Part shown: piece by piece, positions 25,281 through 38,700 of the stretch
Position numbering within the stretch: the stretch's first letter is position 1
Layout of the letters: every line of letters begins with the position of its first letter
Assembly (NCBI GenBank): GCA_025618425.1
Contig: CM046850.1
Span: 2,550,986 to 2,614,985 of the forward strand
Source of the DNA: Heliocidaris tuberculata
Lineage: Eukaryota; Echinodermata; Echinoidea; Camarodonta; Echinometridae
Direction: 5' to 3'
Length of the DNA: 64,000 bases
The notes under the pieces: generated by a model
Told to the model about the DNA's origin: nothing
Databases searched by the model: none
The model's input: only the letters and a program-made list of their open reading frames with translations
Made by a program: the position numbers and the translations under genes

Positions 25281-27319
25281 AGCTTAAACAGAACCACTCT
25301 AAAATGAAACTGCTACAACACTTTGATAACATAGAGTAATTCCTAAACAAAGTATTAGATTTTCTCTCTAGTCTATACAATCGATCTGAATTTATTCTTT
25401 CTTTATCGATTTGTGAAACACACCAATAGTCTGAAATCCTGTCTTTACGAGGGTCATAACAAACATGCAACGTAAGAAGAATACTGTGCTTTTTGATATG
25501 TCATGCTCTAAAAGAAGAAACAAACTAAATGTGATCTATCCTGCAGTATGAGAGCACACAGGAATCACTTCAATGAATTGCCCTAAGATCGCACAACATA
25601 TTGTACAAGTCGAACAAACTCAGTTAATGAAACTGAAACATATTATCTTTGGAAAAAAGAGAATGTAAACTATACTGGACACTAAAAGCTGCAAAATGCA
25701 TTTTTACAGATCATTTGGAAGTCTGAGCCTACGCTACACTCTCCTCTGTTCACTTTGCATTCAAAGCTATGAAGCATAATTCATCATAAGTCAATATATA
25801 CAAATTTTCTCTCGTACGAAATTCATTGGCTTACATACACAGAAACGTAAAGACAAACACAAAAAAGTGTGACACTCAATCTCATGTCACATACAAGTTC
25901 ATGAGATTCATAATCATATCATAATGCTGAAGAAAACAATCTGAAACACTTTAAAATTGATATACAAAGTGCCTCTTTTTTTAAAGAAGAAAAGTATGAA
26001 GATAAGAAAGATAAGTGTAGCATCAATGTTCAAGTCTCTGTGTTTTTTTTCGATTTCAATTCATCCTGTTTAGTTGCACATTGAGGAAAATCCATCACTG
26101 CACAAGAGGAGGCTGAAAAGAAAGGTATGATCTGTAAACATAAGCTGCAACAGCCATACGAAAGAAGAATAATTTGCAGGTTTGCTAACCATTGCAGGGT
26201 TTTTATCAGTTCTTTCTCACTAGTTTTGGACCCCAAACAGCTCATCTCATGATAAAATTCAAAACCTGCTCATGCATTGTGAAGTTGGATATCAGGGAAT
26301 ACTGTTTCAGATTCTTTTTTAAACCAATATGAAGAACTGAAAAACAAATCATGATTTAACACATGTGTAGTCAATTTTTAGCTGTGATACATGTTAGAAA
26401 CCTTGGTGGAACTAAAATGAAAAAGTTGTAAATACAAGAGTCTGTCTATTTGGGAAGAATCTATCCCATTTTCTTGATTTTTCCTATTTTTTAACTTTGG
26501 CACATTGCAGCAGAAATCAAGTGAGAAAGGAGGATTAACTTGAATTAGAAAGGCCACCTATAGAATGATCTGAAGTTAAAACTGGACCAATCATCAACAT
26601 CTTTTTTGCTCTCCATGTTTGAGGTTCCATGCAGGGATCATACAATCAAACTACCTGTTTTTAAATGGCAATGTAAAATTCCCCCCTCCCTGCCAGATCA
26701 ATCTAATCATGTTCAAATCTGACTCCTCTTTTACACGCACCATTTATAAACAATGACATCATCTTAATGAATCATATGTATTGTCAACTTTATACATGCA
26801 TCTCTACCCAGGAAGGAAACAATGACAACCCAAGTTATGGACGGCCTCCCGAAGGTGAATACCATTACAAACGTCCTAATTTCATCCTTACTTATATCAT
26901 AATTAAAGTAGTTCTTCCAGAAAGCGCTTTGTATTTCAACAATGCTCATGAATTTCATATAAAACAGAATCTAACGATGCAATGACTAAACAAATCACAA
27001 AGATGCCCTGTCCAACCAGTAGCTATTTCATAATTTTCCATTTGCTTTGTTGATGCATTCTTAACAAATCCAGCTCAACACCCTACATGAGAAAGAATTT
27101 TTCAGAAATATTTATAACTTGCCTAATGTTAGGTCTTCAAATGACTCTAATTACATGAGCAAAATGTGTTTGCATTGCTCTGAATATCCATCCCATGCAC
27201 ATCATCCAAGCAATTCTCTGATAAAATATTATAAGGTGTGTGCAGTGGTCAAGCACAAAAGACTTTGCAATGGTGAAAGTCTGATTCACTGCTGAGGGTT
27301 CTATCTTCCTTTACTTAGC

Positions 27320-28264
27320 ATCACGTTCCATTTATTTTGATAATGGCACAACCCTGTATCTACCATCAGCCACTGGCTTTTAACAAAATCATTCACAATT
27401 TCCAAAATTGTCCTTCAATTTTCTGTTTCTGAGAACAGAGCACATTTACTATGTAATCTTAGATTATCAAATCTCACAAATTAATATTGGGTATCACATA
27501 ATTGACCATACAACCATCTTCTTGTAAAGAGTTACTGTGTAGAAAATACACCTGCAGTCTTGGCTTGGAGTTCTAAGTGTCTTGAACATGAGTAGTTCTG
27601 TAGAATCCAGCAGGCATGCACATAAATATCACTGCAATTGCTGGAGATATCATTCGCCTGGCTCCTATACAGCATCAGCTATCAATGCTCTTGGATAAAC
27701 AAAGGGAATGGGTTTGATGAAGAAACAACAAATATGGATCCAAAATGGTTGCGATCGGCTAGACTTCCTTCTTCTTCTTCTTGTTTGTATATTCAAGCTT
27801 CTGCACAGAGCTGGCTTTCCCTTCAAACCAAGTGATGTCCACTTCTTACAAAAAGAGGCCATCCATGTATACATAGACCATCAGTTGTGAAACATTTTAA
27901 TGCAGAGTGAAAAATAACAGTGATATATATAGAAATGTTTTCATGAAAAAACAGTTTTAAATTCACAAAGGGCTGCTATTGGGGAGTCTCCTCCTTCTTC
28001 TTCTTCTTCTTCTCCTTCTTGCTTGATGCTTGATGCGTTACTAAGTATATTCAAGCTCAAACCAACTGATGTCCACTTCTCACAAAAGGCTGCCGTCCAT
28101 TTATACATAGACCACCGGTTGTAAAATGCAGAGTAAGAAACAATGGTGATTTAAACACCATAGAAATACAGGTAAATTGAAAACGATTCAAACGGTAGAC
28201 TCTCCACCCATGGAAAACAGGGAATAGAGAGTCATCATCCTTTGATGATCTTTGACCTTTGAAT
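27320..28264 (-). other. Probable CASK 3' UTR (extent inferred)
   Basis: Sequence immediately downstream of the CASK stop. It has stops in all frames and AU-rich minus-strand sequence. A canonical AATAAA on the minus strand is seen at 27336-27331; an ATTAAA variant is at 27901-27896. Two adjacent homologous blocks fill 27767-28207 (see repeat entry). Real UTR length cannot be fixed from sequence; other AATAAA copies lie near 24368 and 24244. Confidence 0.4.
27767..28207. repeat. Tandem duplication after the CASK stop codon
   Basis: Two copies offset by about 234 bp (27767-27989 and about 27991-28207). Each begins with a CTT-rich tract, then shares TATTCAAGCT, ACCAA.TGATGTCCACTTCT, ACAAAA, CCATCCATGTATACATAGACC (with small changes) and GATGCAGAGT-like sequence. 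Divergence is moderate with several small indels. In the minus-strand transcript they would form a duplicated UTR segment with a GAA-rich end. Confidence 0.8.
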
Positions 28265-28441
28265 TTAGTAGACCCAGCTGACGGGAACCCATTGAGGCGT
28301 GGTGCATATCTCTTCCATGGCGTTCTCCAGCGTACGTATCGTGTCGTCGATGTCGTTGTTGACAATGGTGAGGTCAAAGAAGTGACCGTAGGCCTGGCGG
28401 AGGAGCTCTGATTCCTTGGCAAGTCTTTCCAGGCTGCTATC
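28265..28441 (-). CDS. CASK: CASK terminal coding exon with stop
   Basis: 177 nt: 58 codons plus TAA at 28267-28265. Acceptor TTGCAG precedes GATAGCAGCCTG. Peptide begins [20 protein letters not shown] and includes [10 protein letters not shown], then ends [13 protein letters not shown]. The C-terminal QWVPVSWVY is the conserved end of CASK, confirming a natural terminus. The helix covering DETIRHLEEAVE in vertebrates reads [12 protein letters not shown] here. Confidence 0.97.
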   Translation of the reverse strand, partial: DSSLERLAKESELLRQAYGHFFDLTIVNNDIDDTIRTLENAMEEICTTPQWVPVSWVY

Positions 28442-29672
28442 CTGCAATTAATAACAACAACAATTATAACAATGAAACAGAATAATAGTAAGGATGATAT
28501 CACATAATATTTACATGGCCATCATTACTTGGCACCTCTAAGCAAAGCATTAATTCTACTATGGCTACAGCCGAACCTTCATAATATGGTGCTCAGGGAT
28601 TCAAAGGTTCTACACTCGGGTCAAGAGTGGCAAATGTGGATTGATGTCTTCCCGAAGGACATTAGTGCAGGGCTGGCATTCAAACCCTCAACCTTCAAGA
28701 TCCTCAACTCACTCTGTAATGTATCGTAAGCCATTTGTGACATAAAAATAAAAAATGGTACCTGACACGAAACACAAAGATCGGTTCCTCCCATTTTCGA
28801 GGCATTGCATGATCTATAAGCACAAAATCTATTGTAAACTGTTTTATCTAGGTCAGCTTACAAATTGAATCAGACAGGGGCTGCTTTTTAATTTGGATAA
28901 ATTAAGTTGACTAGTGGACCAATTTTTTAAACATTTGGACAAGGTAAATTTGGTTAGGACAAGTTCTGAGTTCACTCACTGTCCCTTTAAGGCAAGAAGT
29001 AGATAATACAGGGAGCAGCCCACTGTATAAAGGATTTCATGATCATCTTGTGGTGGGATCAGACCACAACATATATTGGTGAGTCATGTTTCAAAAGGAT
29101 GAATCCTCACTTTGCTAGCCTCTCAACTGATGCTTAGTTTAGTTTAGTTTGGTTTGGTTCTATTGGTTAATTATCAGAAAACTCATACTTGCACCAAGAA
29201 CTATAAAGTGTGCAACACAAGAGACAGTTGCCACTTACATGTACATCATTCATTCCTGTAAGGGTTGGTGCAGCGATGAAGACAACAAATGGAGCAAACT
29301 CAGCACATCTCAATACCTTCAGAGCCTGAAAAAAATAAAAACAATCAGTTATAACAAAAGATCATGAACATGAACAAAATTTCTGGAGTCAGATTTTCTT
29401 CACAACTCTCTGTGTTGTACTGTATGTTCACTTTTCTTCTCATCTTGTTTAGCTAAATAAATCATAAATAAATAAATAAATAAAATCTGCACATCTCAAA
29501 TCCTTAAAAAAAAAATTAAAAAATTCAGGTACACTGGTTACAAAAATTTAGAATATTCTGTCCTTTACAAAGTGAATCATTAAAGCAGATCATCTTTCAC
29601 ATTTGGAAAAACTCCTGCATACTTTGCATTGTCGTTATCTCTTTAAATGCCACATAACAAGAAGATAATAAC

Positions 29673-29715
<43 letters not shown>

Positions 29716-32700
29716 TGAACACTTGTAATGCGCCGCTATCCAGCATGGGTAGATGCTCATGGCACAGTGAAAGGAAGATAGAAAATATTTCAAAAAATAT
29801 GAGAAAAAGGATGAACCATTTCTATACCCTCAGTCCTATAATAAACTAAAATCATCTTCAGTCCCATACCTGAGGTTCTACGTCGAGTATAGCAATCAGA
29901 CTCCTATTGTGGATCTCCCTGATTGTGTCCAGCTTGGTGCCATACATAGCATCTTCATGTGTGCCGTATTCCAGATACTTGTTATTGGCGATGTCGTTCA
30001 TCATCTCTTCGTGTGAGACAAAGAAGTAGTTCTTACCGTTCTCCTCATCCGATTTACACCGTCTTGTCGTGTCTGAAGGGAAAGAAAGACAGAGGAAAAG
30101 GTGAACATATCTAATAATGTCTCTCATGGAAAGATCGACTTTGCACAGTAGTATAACTTGGGACATGAAAGAATAGTCAAAAGAGTTGGAACAGAGAGAG
30201 AACGGAAAACAGATGAAGCAGAAGAATAAAAAGTTGAGAAGATAAAGTTGAGGATGAAAAGAGGTTTAATAAAAGAAGGAAAAGATGAGAAAATAGAGGT
30301 AGTATTCAAGACATAAGGATAGGGACAAGAAGAAAACTGTGCCAGTCATTTGCTAAAGTTCCAAGTGGGCAGCACATAGAACAATTGAATGCCATACAAT
30401 GAAACATTGTGACTCATACTAAGTATGTAACCCTTTTACCACTAATGCCTATACAAATTTTAAGTGCATTTAATTTCAGGCAATAAAAATCCTTGATGAA
30501 AGGTATGAAAGGACCAACACAAAAAGATTCTGCAGGACAATAATTTGCTGACTGCACTGTAAAGTTATTAAAAGACTGATACAGTGAAACCTGTATATAA
30601 AGACCACTCAAGGGAGACAAGAAAAGCGGTCTTTATGAGCAGGTGGACTTTATGTACAGGTTCCTTTAATATACATTCCAATGAAAAAAAACTCTTTTCA
30701 AAGGAAACAAAAATTGTGGTTTTATAGACAAGTGGCCCTTCTATTAGGTGGTCACTAAAGAAGGTTTGGCTGTATATGTAATTATTCATTTACTTAACCA
30801 ATATAAATATACAGGATGGCTCATTTCAACTTTAGAAATAGCCTTTGAGGTTCATTCAAGGCATCAATGTTCAGATACTGTACAAATAGACATTCCCCCC
30901 CCCCCCCCCGAACTCTGATTACATGTGGCTCTCCAAATGACAAAGAAACAAACAACAGAGGGCAGCCTCCTACTTTGCATTAGGGACTCTAGGCTACATT
31001 TATACACTATACGTTCTAAATTTCATACTTCTACCAGCAATACTCAACATATCCTTCAAAGATAACCAGAATACTTACGTGGGATGGGATATGCATATTT
31101 ATTGGGATGACTGGTGATGAGTGTGTTCTTTATGTGTCTCCTGCCGACTCCGTGTGCTCCTAAAAGAACTAACGTTTTCCTCATGAACGCAGGCAGCCTG
31201 ACAACCTCCTCGTATGTGACAAGATCTAACTGGTCGAATACTGTAGGGAGAGATGTCACAGAATGGTATAATTACATAAGATTATCCAACAACAGGATTT
31301 CAATTCCTATATCTCCTACTGGGAAGATTTACATATACATATCTGTTCATCAAATAACTGTGATCTCGTAGAATACTTCTGCCATCTACAAAAACCTGAG
31401 CTAAACAAGAGTCTCAGCACCTTTCTTGATATTGAGCACATGACAAGCAGTATGCCCCATTCTCATCAAAAGGTGAAGAGACAGCATGGTCAAAATTTAC
31501 TCATTTACACATACGACTCAAATCAAAATTGGAAAAAAGTTGCATTAATACAGCTCTTAAAGGGATTCGGTAACTTTGTTGAGGCTTGATTTAATAAATT
31601 GTTGAATTTTGATATTTGTCTTATATAATGATGTTCAGAAGGATAAATTAATAGCCAGGCATAGAAAGGTTTTCAAATATATAATGCTATTATTAAGATA
31701 TCTATGACTGAATACTCCCATTTACGAAAGCGTATGGCTGTACGCTTTAGTCTAACACTGAGTCTATGGGGGGAATGAGTCTGGCATTTCCGATCACTTG
31801 CATATGTTTACTTTTGTGAAGCACATGATTTTGAAGTGCTTTTTTTTTCTTTCCCTGGGCTTCATTTTTACACCATATTACATACACTGATAGCATGTAA
31901 GGCCAGGCAGCTCAAATTTTATCAAGCCTCTACAAAGTTACCAAATCACTTTAATACTGATGTTTCCAAGTGCTATACAAAGTTATCATTACCCAAGCTT
32001 TAGCAGAGCTACCAAGATAAAGTACGAAGATATTTCTTTCTACCAGTTGCCCATTAACCTCACTTGGGTAGAGAGAGGCAAATGTAGATTAATGTTTTGC
32101 ATAGGATATTAGTGCCTCGGCAGGGAATCGAACCCGGTACCTTGTGATCCATAGTCAAGAGACACATCTACTAGACCATGACACCTCTACGCCAAATCAC
32201 AAATTATGGAATCATTATTCAAATTTTCTTCAAGAATAACTATACACATGTACATGTATTTAATTGAGATAATTTCCCAGGTATTTATTTATTTCGAATC
32301 TCATGAACTTGTTGTCTACTGCCCTTTCAGTACAACCTAAGGCTTGAGTCATCTTCTAGAACCTTTCAGAGGTTGCTGAAACATGGTATGTACCCACCTG
32401 CATTGTGTTTGGCTAAGTATTTATCCCTGTATTGCTTCTTTCTTCTACCAAACCACGTACAGGACGCTTGTTGCTCCTTCTTTGCTCTCTCTATCGCCAG
32501 ACATGCTACTCTCCTGTAACATCAAACAAAACAAACAAAATCGACGTGTCAAATACATAGTCAATGGTGACGTCTGAAATAGCGCTTACTGTATACACAG
32601 TATATTTCACATCCATCTCCAAACGTGGCAGTTTAAGGCCTGTGTATTTGGGATGGTTGACCTAGAAATAGTGCTTACAAAATAGTCTGGTGTCTCCCGC

Positions 32701-35700
32701 TTTGTGACAATATCTGTTCATGGAAAGAAATAGAGTGTAGACAGTACTTCTGTTATGCAGGGACACACAAGGTGCTCAATTTTATCAACCTGACATTTTC
32801 CTGGCTACAGCAACACTTCCTCTGGGTTTATTTTGTCAGAGATATGCTTATGATCAACATGAGGATAGGGCCAGAGTTGAAGTTAAAGGTATTACATGTG
32901 TAGATAGTTTTGGGAAGCCCTCAAAAACTTTTCGTGAGATTTCTAGGGACTAACATAACTAAGATGCTGTGAAGTTTTTTCCTCCTCAAGTGAAATATTT
33001 ATTGAATTAGAGGTGAAAAGAATAAATATCCCTGGCCCAAAAAAGAGGGGATGTAAATTCGAATAACGGCCACACACATTACTCACATGAGGATTGCTGT
33101 GTGTTATAGAATACACTACACATAGTGCGAAGCGCTGGGTTTATTGTGTGGGGAACCTTTGGGTGAATATGGTCTCAGCATGACGCAGTGAAAAGCCGTT
33201 ACCAAGCGTTTCTTACAGATATTTACACTAAAATTTGTTCGAAATCGTGAATGGAATGTTAAATAATCTCGTACATGTGTCTTATGATAAAAGGAGAATA
33301 GTATGTGACTATGTTAGATAAGTTTCTTGCCAGTATGATTTTTGCTACCGAGACTGTCTATGAGCTTTAAGAATTCAAATGTGGTTAGTAATTGTTTTGC
33401 TAAAGCTCTCTTTAGAATTTCAGGGGGACCCAGAGCTCCTGCAACTTATTTTTCCATGAGCGAGATGCGTGTACATGTGTGACAGGTTTATACATACCAT
33501 TCTTGTAGTTCTGGCGATGGAATGAGACCGGCAGTGCCGTTGAGGGGTTCTCCTTCTTTCCTTGCTTGCCACCAATTATGATCATCTTTACTGATGATCT
33601 GAAGTATGTCACCGCAGCGGAAACTAAGACCTGCTTGTTGACAGGGTATCAGGTCATCCTGGCCTGGGTCGTAGTCAAATTGGGCTCGGACATAGATCTG
33701 GAGAGGGCAGCAAATGGGTGAAGGAGAAGAGACAAAAGGGGATATAGACAGATGTGGAGACAGAGACAGACAAAAAAACATAGAGACAGATATAGCTTCT
33801 TCTCCTGTGCCTTGCCAAAATGTGTTGATGGCCATGTCTTTTTCATATTTTTCTGTTATTGCATTTTTTTGCAAGAAACAGCAATCAGCAACAATTTCTC
33901 TCTGTCTTCCTTTACTTCTTCTACACTCAGCATTCCCTGACACACTTGTGCATACTTGCATCTTTTCAAATACTCTGTTCTCATCAAATGTCCCTAGAGT
34001 GAAGAATGTAATAGCCTTGGGGGCATTTCATCAAGTGTCTTGTCGGTGATTTTTACCGACAAATTTGCTCTCAGCCAATCAGATGCAAGGATTTCAGTAG
34101 CTTGTAACAGTTATTACAACTTGTCATTGATGACAAGTTTTATGAAACAGGGCCCTGATTGTTAATACTTCCTCATTGGTCCAGCGGCAATATTCATATG
34201 ATTCTTTGAAGGAACTACGAGTTTCCAAAATACTAGGTCTACTCTCATTATCACATCAACTGTGAGAGATGGGACTACTTCTACCAGAGCCGATGAAGGC
34301 CTACCTCACATGGCTGAGGTGCACTCCTATAGCTTGGTACAATCTTGAATGTGATGCTACCCTTGAGTTCTCTTAGCATCTTCTGAAGCTGATCAACGGT
34401 CTGGTTGGCCACCGAGACGTTGTTGATCTCTCTGATCTCGTCACCAACGTGAAGGGTAGCCTGGCGATGGATCATACCTCCATGCATGATACGAGCCACG
34501 ATGCAGCGTCTGTCTTCGTTCATCTTCAGTGTGATACCCTGTATAAGGATGATAAAAGGAGTCACAGCATTATGGTAACCTTCTCACCAAAAGATACTTT
34601 TTTTTCCTACAAGGGAATTCTATACTCTGCTTCAAAGTAACTAAAGACTCCCAAATATTAGTATTCACTTCAGAACAGGCTTCAAGGTTTTCATTTCAAG
34701 TTATCAACAACTTGTATCAACAGGATATATTTTAAAGCAAGTTTAGGGATCAGCATAACCTTACCTCAAGATTTCATCTGGTTCACTATCAGATTCTTTG
34801 CCCAATACTCTTCCTAACCCCAGACTTTTCTCAGACCCATACTATAATTTTGTTTGTGCTTCTCATATTTATGTTTTTCAACTGCACACTCTCTCTGCAA
34901 CATTTTTCTTTCTGTCCAAGACTATTAATAAGAGCACAATGAATTGTAGAATGTTAGAAATCATTGTGTACCCTGCTCTTGCCGGGGCCAAAGAAACTCA
35001 TTTGGAAAGGCCACATCCTTTGCCATCCTCATATTTTCCCCCCTAGTTTTTCAATGAAGGAGGATCTTACCAGAGGTTCTTCTGAGTTCTTCTGGAACTG
35101 GACGAGGCGTACTCGAGTGACTTGATCTGTCTGGTCCATGTTACCATTGGGTGGTTGCATCAGCTCAGTGTCTCCGTTGAGGTAGGGCATAACAGGGGGA
35201 GGAGTCACCCTGATGGCGTGGTCGCTGTACACCTCGTGGGCAACCACGTCATGGGCTTGCAGCAGTGCCTAGAGGTCAAACAAAGGTCAAATAAGGGTTA
35301 CATAGGGTCAAAAGAGTGTGACATTGAGCGACATGTGTACGGCATAACAGGGGGTGGAGTCACTGTAATGGCATGGTCACTGTACAGTTCGTGGACAACC
35401 ACGTCATGGGCTTGCAGCAGTACCTATAGGGGGTTAAGCAAAGGTCAAATGAGGGTTAAATGGGATTTTTAAAGTGTCTCTATTGAGGTAGGGCATAACA
35501 GGGGAAGGAGTCATGCTCAGCAAATGGTCATGGGTCTGAAGCAGTGCCAAGAGATCAAACATAGATCAAATGAGGTCAAATAAGGTCATACCTGTGTCAA
35601 AAGTCAATGGCTTTTATTTTCTTCTTTTATCATTTTTTTTTTGGGGGGGGTGATACTCCTAGAAAATAATAATGAATCCTTGGCATGTTATGATCCAGGC

Positions 35701-38700
35701 CCAACTACTTTACATGAACATCATTATCAAAACTCTTTAATAAATGACATGATTGAGTAAAAATTCTAGCAAGGATATACAGAGGTACTGGAACATATTT
35801 TCCACTCTGTACCTAAAGGGTTGTATAATCATAGCATGAGCACGTCAGTTGGTAACATCTGTTAAGTATTCAAGCACATGGAATAATACATTTATCATGC
35901 ATACACTATAAAAAAATTGTTATCTTCAAAGTTACATTTTGCATGAGACAGATAGCAGTAAATCAAATTTTATATCATATCACAATAAAAAAAAAAATGT
36001 ACATACTTGTCCTCCATATGCCCTTAATATGAAAAAGAAAATCTAAAGCTTGTCTCTGTATAGGTACCCTTTCCTCACCTCTATGTAATAAAGCTCATCA
36101 CACACACTACCTTGATTTAATGCAAAACCCTGTCATGAGAATGGAGCACAGTCTCTGTGTATGAATAGCACAGCAGACATGTGCAATATTTCCCATATTA
36201 TCATGGTCTAGATAAGGACATTGTCTGTTGAGAGCCACAAGGACTTTAGCTCTGTAATAACCCTTTCAGGACAGGAATTATCTAAGTGCTAAATTGATCA
36301 CATTTTGCTCTTCAATTGGCAACAATAATATTTTTCTTTTAGTGCTACATGCTTCTAATAAGGTGTAATGTCTTTGAAAACAATATACATGGTTGGGAAA
36401 TTTGTCAAAAAGTTGAAAAAATTGCCAATTTTTCTAAATATCAATGATTTTGAACCTCTCAATGCGTTGCCAATTTAAGGATTTCGAAGCTTATTCTCGT
36501 TTTTATAATTCCTGGCACCAAACACAATATGGTCATGCAACAAAAATGGACATAGTATGTGCAGAAATTGTTGCTCTTTCTACTCATGCATCAGGTATAT
36601 TTTTTAGAGCTCTGAATCAAAGGTTATTGAGCCAAACCACAAAATGTGGTCAATTGTCTCGAAAGGGTTAAAAGATAGGAGTTAACACCCTTCTGGCTAT
36701 GAGAGGATGACTTCATTCTACGCCATACACCTCACAGAGCCTCCCCTTAAGCCTACGATGACATTTTGACTTGACTTTTCTCATTAAGAGAGATAGTGTT
36801 TAAAAGCTTGATGACTGACAGCCAATGTGTGTGTCTGAGGCACGTCTCGAGTTTTAAAGGTAATCGAGAGCTATGACTCTAATGATGGCAAATAAAGGAT
36901 AGCATGAAAAATCCCATCAAATTTATAAAGGAAATCAAGAACATACAAATTAATGATATCTGCCATTTATTACAAGCATATAACAGCTAATAGTACTAAG
37001 TAAGGATTGTCTTCCTCCTTTTAAATCCTTTTTCTTTAAAATCCAGGCAGCCCATGCTACAGCATTTCAAGAATATTATGTTCTTTTTTTTCAGTTGTGT
37101 ACTTACTTTTGTTACATTTTGCCTGTCAAAATAACCCTATCATATGATCTGAATCTGGGTTCAAAATATCCTTAATCTAGTCTCTCCTGAAATACAATAT
37201 CACTCCAATATCCAATTATTCATCCATTCCAGACGGCCAAATAAAACATGATACTTACTCCACAGATTATGACCTGAAATGATATCTCTTGCTCTATTTG
37301 CTGGAAACTTTATCTATTTACTCAAGGCCTATTAACATAATCCTGAACAATGGCAATATGTATTCTTATCTGTAAGTAAACAATCTAGTTCAAGGGGTAC
37401 TGGGCGACGATATGCAATTATAATGATGAAATATCATACTATTCCAATATACAGATCAACATTTGCTAACCCCTTACACTCTTTTTTTTTTTGTTGCTAT
37501 AATAATGATATAATTATCTGGTGGGAAGGAGTATTTCTGACCCTTACTTTTTATTCATTATCATCAAAAATAGAATCATTCTTTTCTTAATATATGGGGT
37601 AAACCATCAATATATTTGAAGTATATGTCTCGGTATAATAATCAGGAGGTACAACGCATACCAGTTTTGCCAATTTGAAGAAGGCAAGCTGATCAATTTA
37701 GCCCTTATAAAATCCCCATGCAGACTGTGAACCAGTTATTAAGCTTACCCTGAAGTAGGCATATCACTGAGGAAGGAAAATAAGTTTGCCTATGTGTCCT
37801 ACTTACAATTCCCCACTCTAAGATACACTACTTTTCATTCAAATATGTATCAATATATACCGATGTTGCCAATTTCAAGAAGAGTATCTAATCAATTTAA
37901 CCCTCATTAAATTCCTGTCCTGAATATACTAGTGATTAAACTAAAAGAGAAATACCAGAGTTGCCCATTAAAGAAGTAAAGCTAATCAAGTCAAGCCTTT
38001 GAAAAATTCTGTCTAGAATGACATAGTGATTAAATTAAACAAGAAATACCAGTGTTGCCAATTTGAAAGAAAAGCTGATCAATCTAGTGATTAGACTTAC
38101 CCTGAAGTATGGATCACTGAGGATGGCCTGGAGTTCGTAGGCGTCCTGGCTATCCTGATTGTGTTGTCTGAACAGCTCCAAAACCTGTTCGGTAGTGACA
38201 TGCACAGACTGTAGTGGTGGGTTCTGCAATAGTAGCATAGGGCAAGACATGTTGCGTTCAGATAACCCTCCATCAAAACGTCAAAAGGAACGTTTCTCAA
38301 GACTAAAGGAGCATTTCCCAAGGCCAAGGAACGTTTCCCGGGGCCACAAAAATGCCACCGTGTCCGAAAAATGGCATTTTCTCTAAAACTGCAGCCTCTT
38401 TCTACTTTCATCTTCTAACTAACTTTTTAAAAATCAATCATATCTCTTCTAATTCAAAATAAAGGAGCTTTATATTTTGGTGATAATCTACTCCTTCTTC
38501 ATAATCAGTTTTAGTTTTCCATTAAAAGAGGTGGGAGCATTCCGTTATTTTTTTTTAAAGCATGCATTGGTTAAAAAGTTGGAATGGTTTAAAAATGGAT
38601 GTGTGAGTGACGCTGGATTAATTAAGAGATGAAGTGGGAATATGAGAGAGGGGTATTACGCCATGTCATGCCTCTATGCTGTATTGAATAACTACACAAA

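Larger units (their letters stand above)
22752..27319. other. Intergenic or distal 3' UTR of CASK, no exon seen
   Basis: Unique AT-rich sequence with a GA-rich tract and the hAT-type MITE. No conserved coding motif. Several minus-strand poly-A signals (near 24244 and 24368) mean the CASK transcript could extend into it. Confidence 0.45.

Noticed and set aside
25006..25470. A 154-codon Ser/Leu-rich membrane-like ORF
   Set aside because: Reading of a GA microsatellite; similar ORFs at 19310-19652, 22359-22586, 51187-51714, 54347-54899 and 55505-55895 have the same cause.
32110..32192. A tRNA gene on the minus strand
   Set aside because: A and B boxes are excellent, but no paired acceptor stem is seen and the sequence continues into a body shared with another locus (28590-28735), so it is a SINE.
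35122..35472. A 116-codon plus-strand ORF
   Set aside because: Antisense reading across the CASK exon and its duplicated pseudo-exon.
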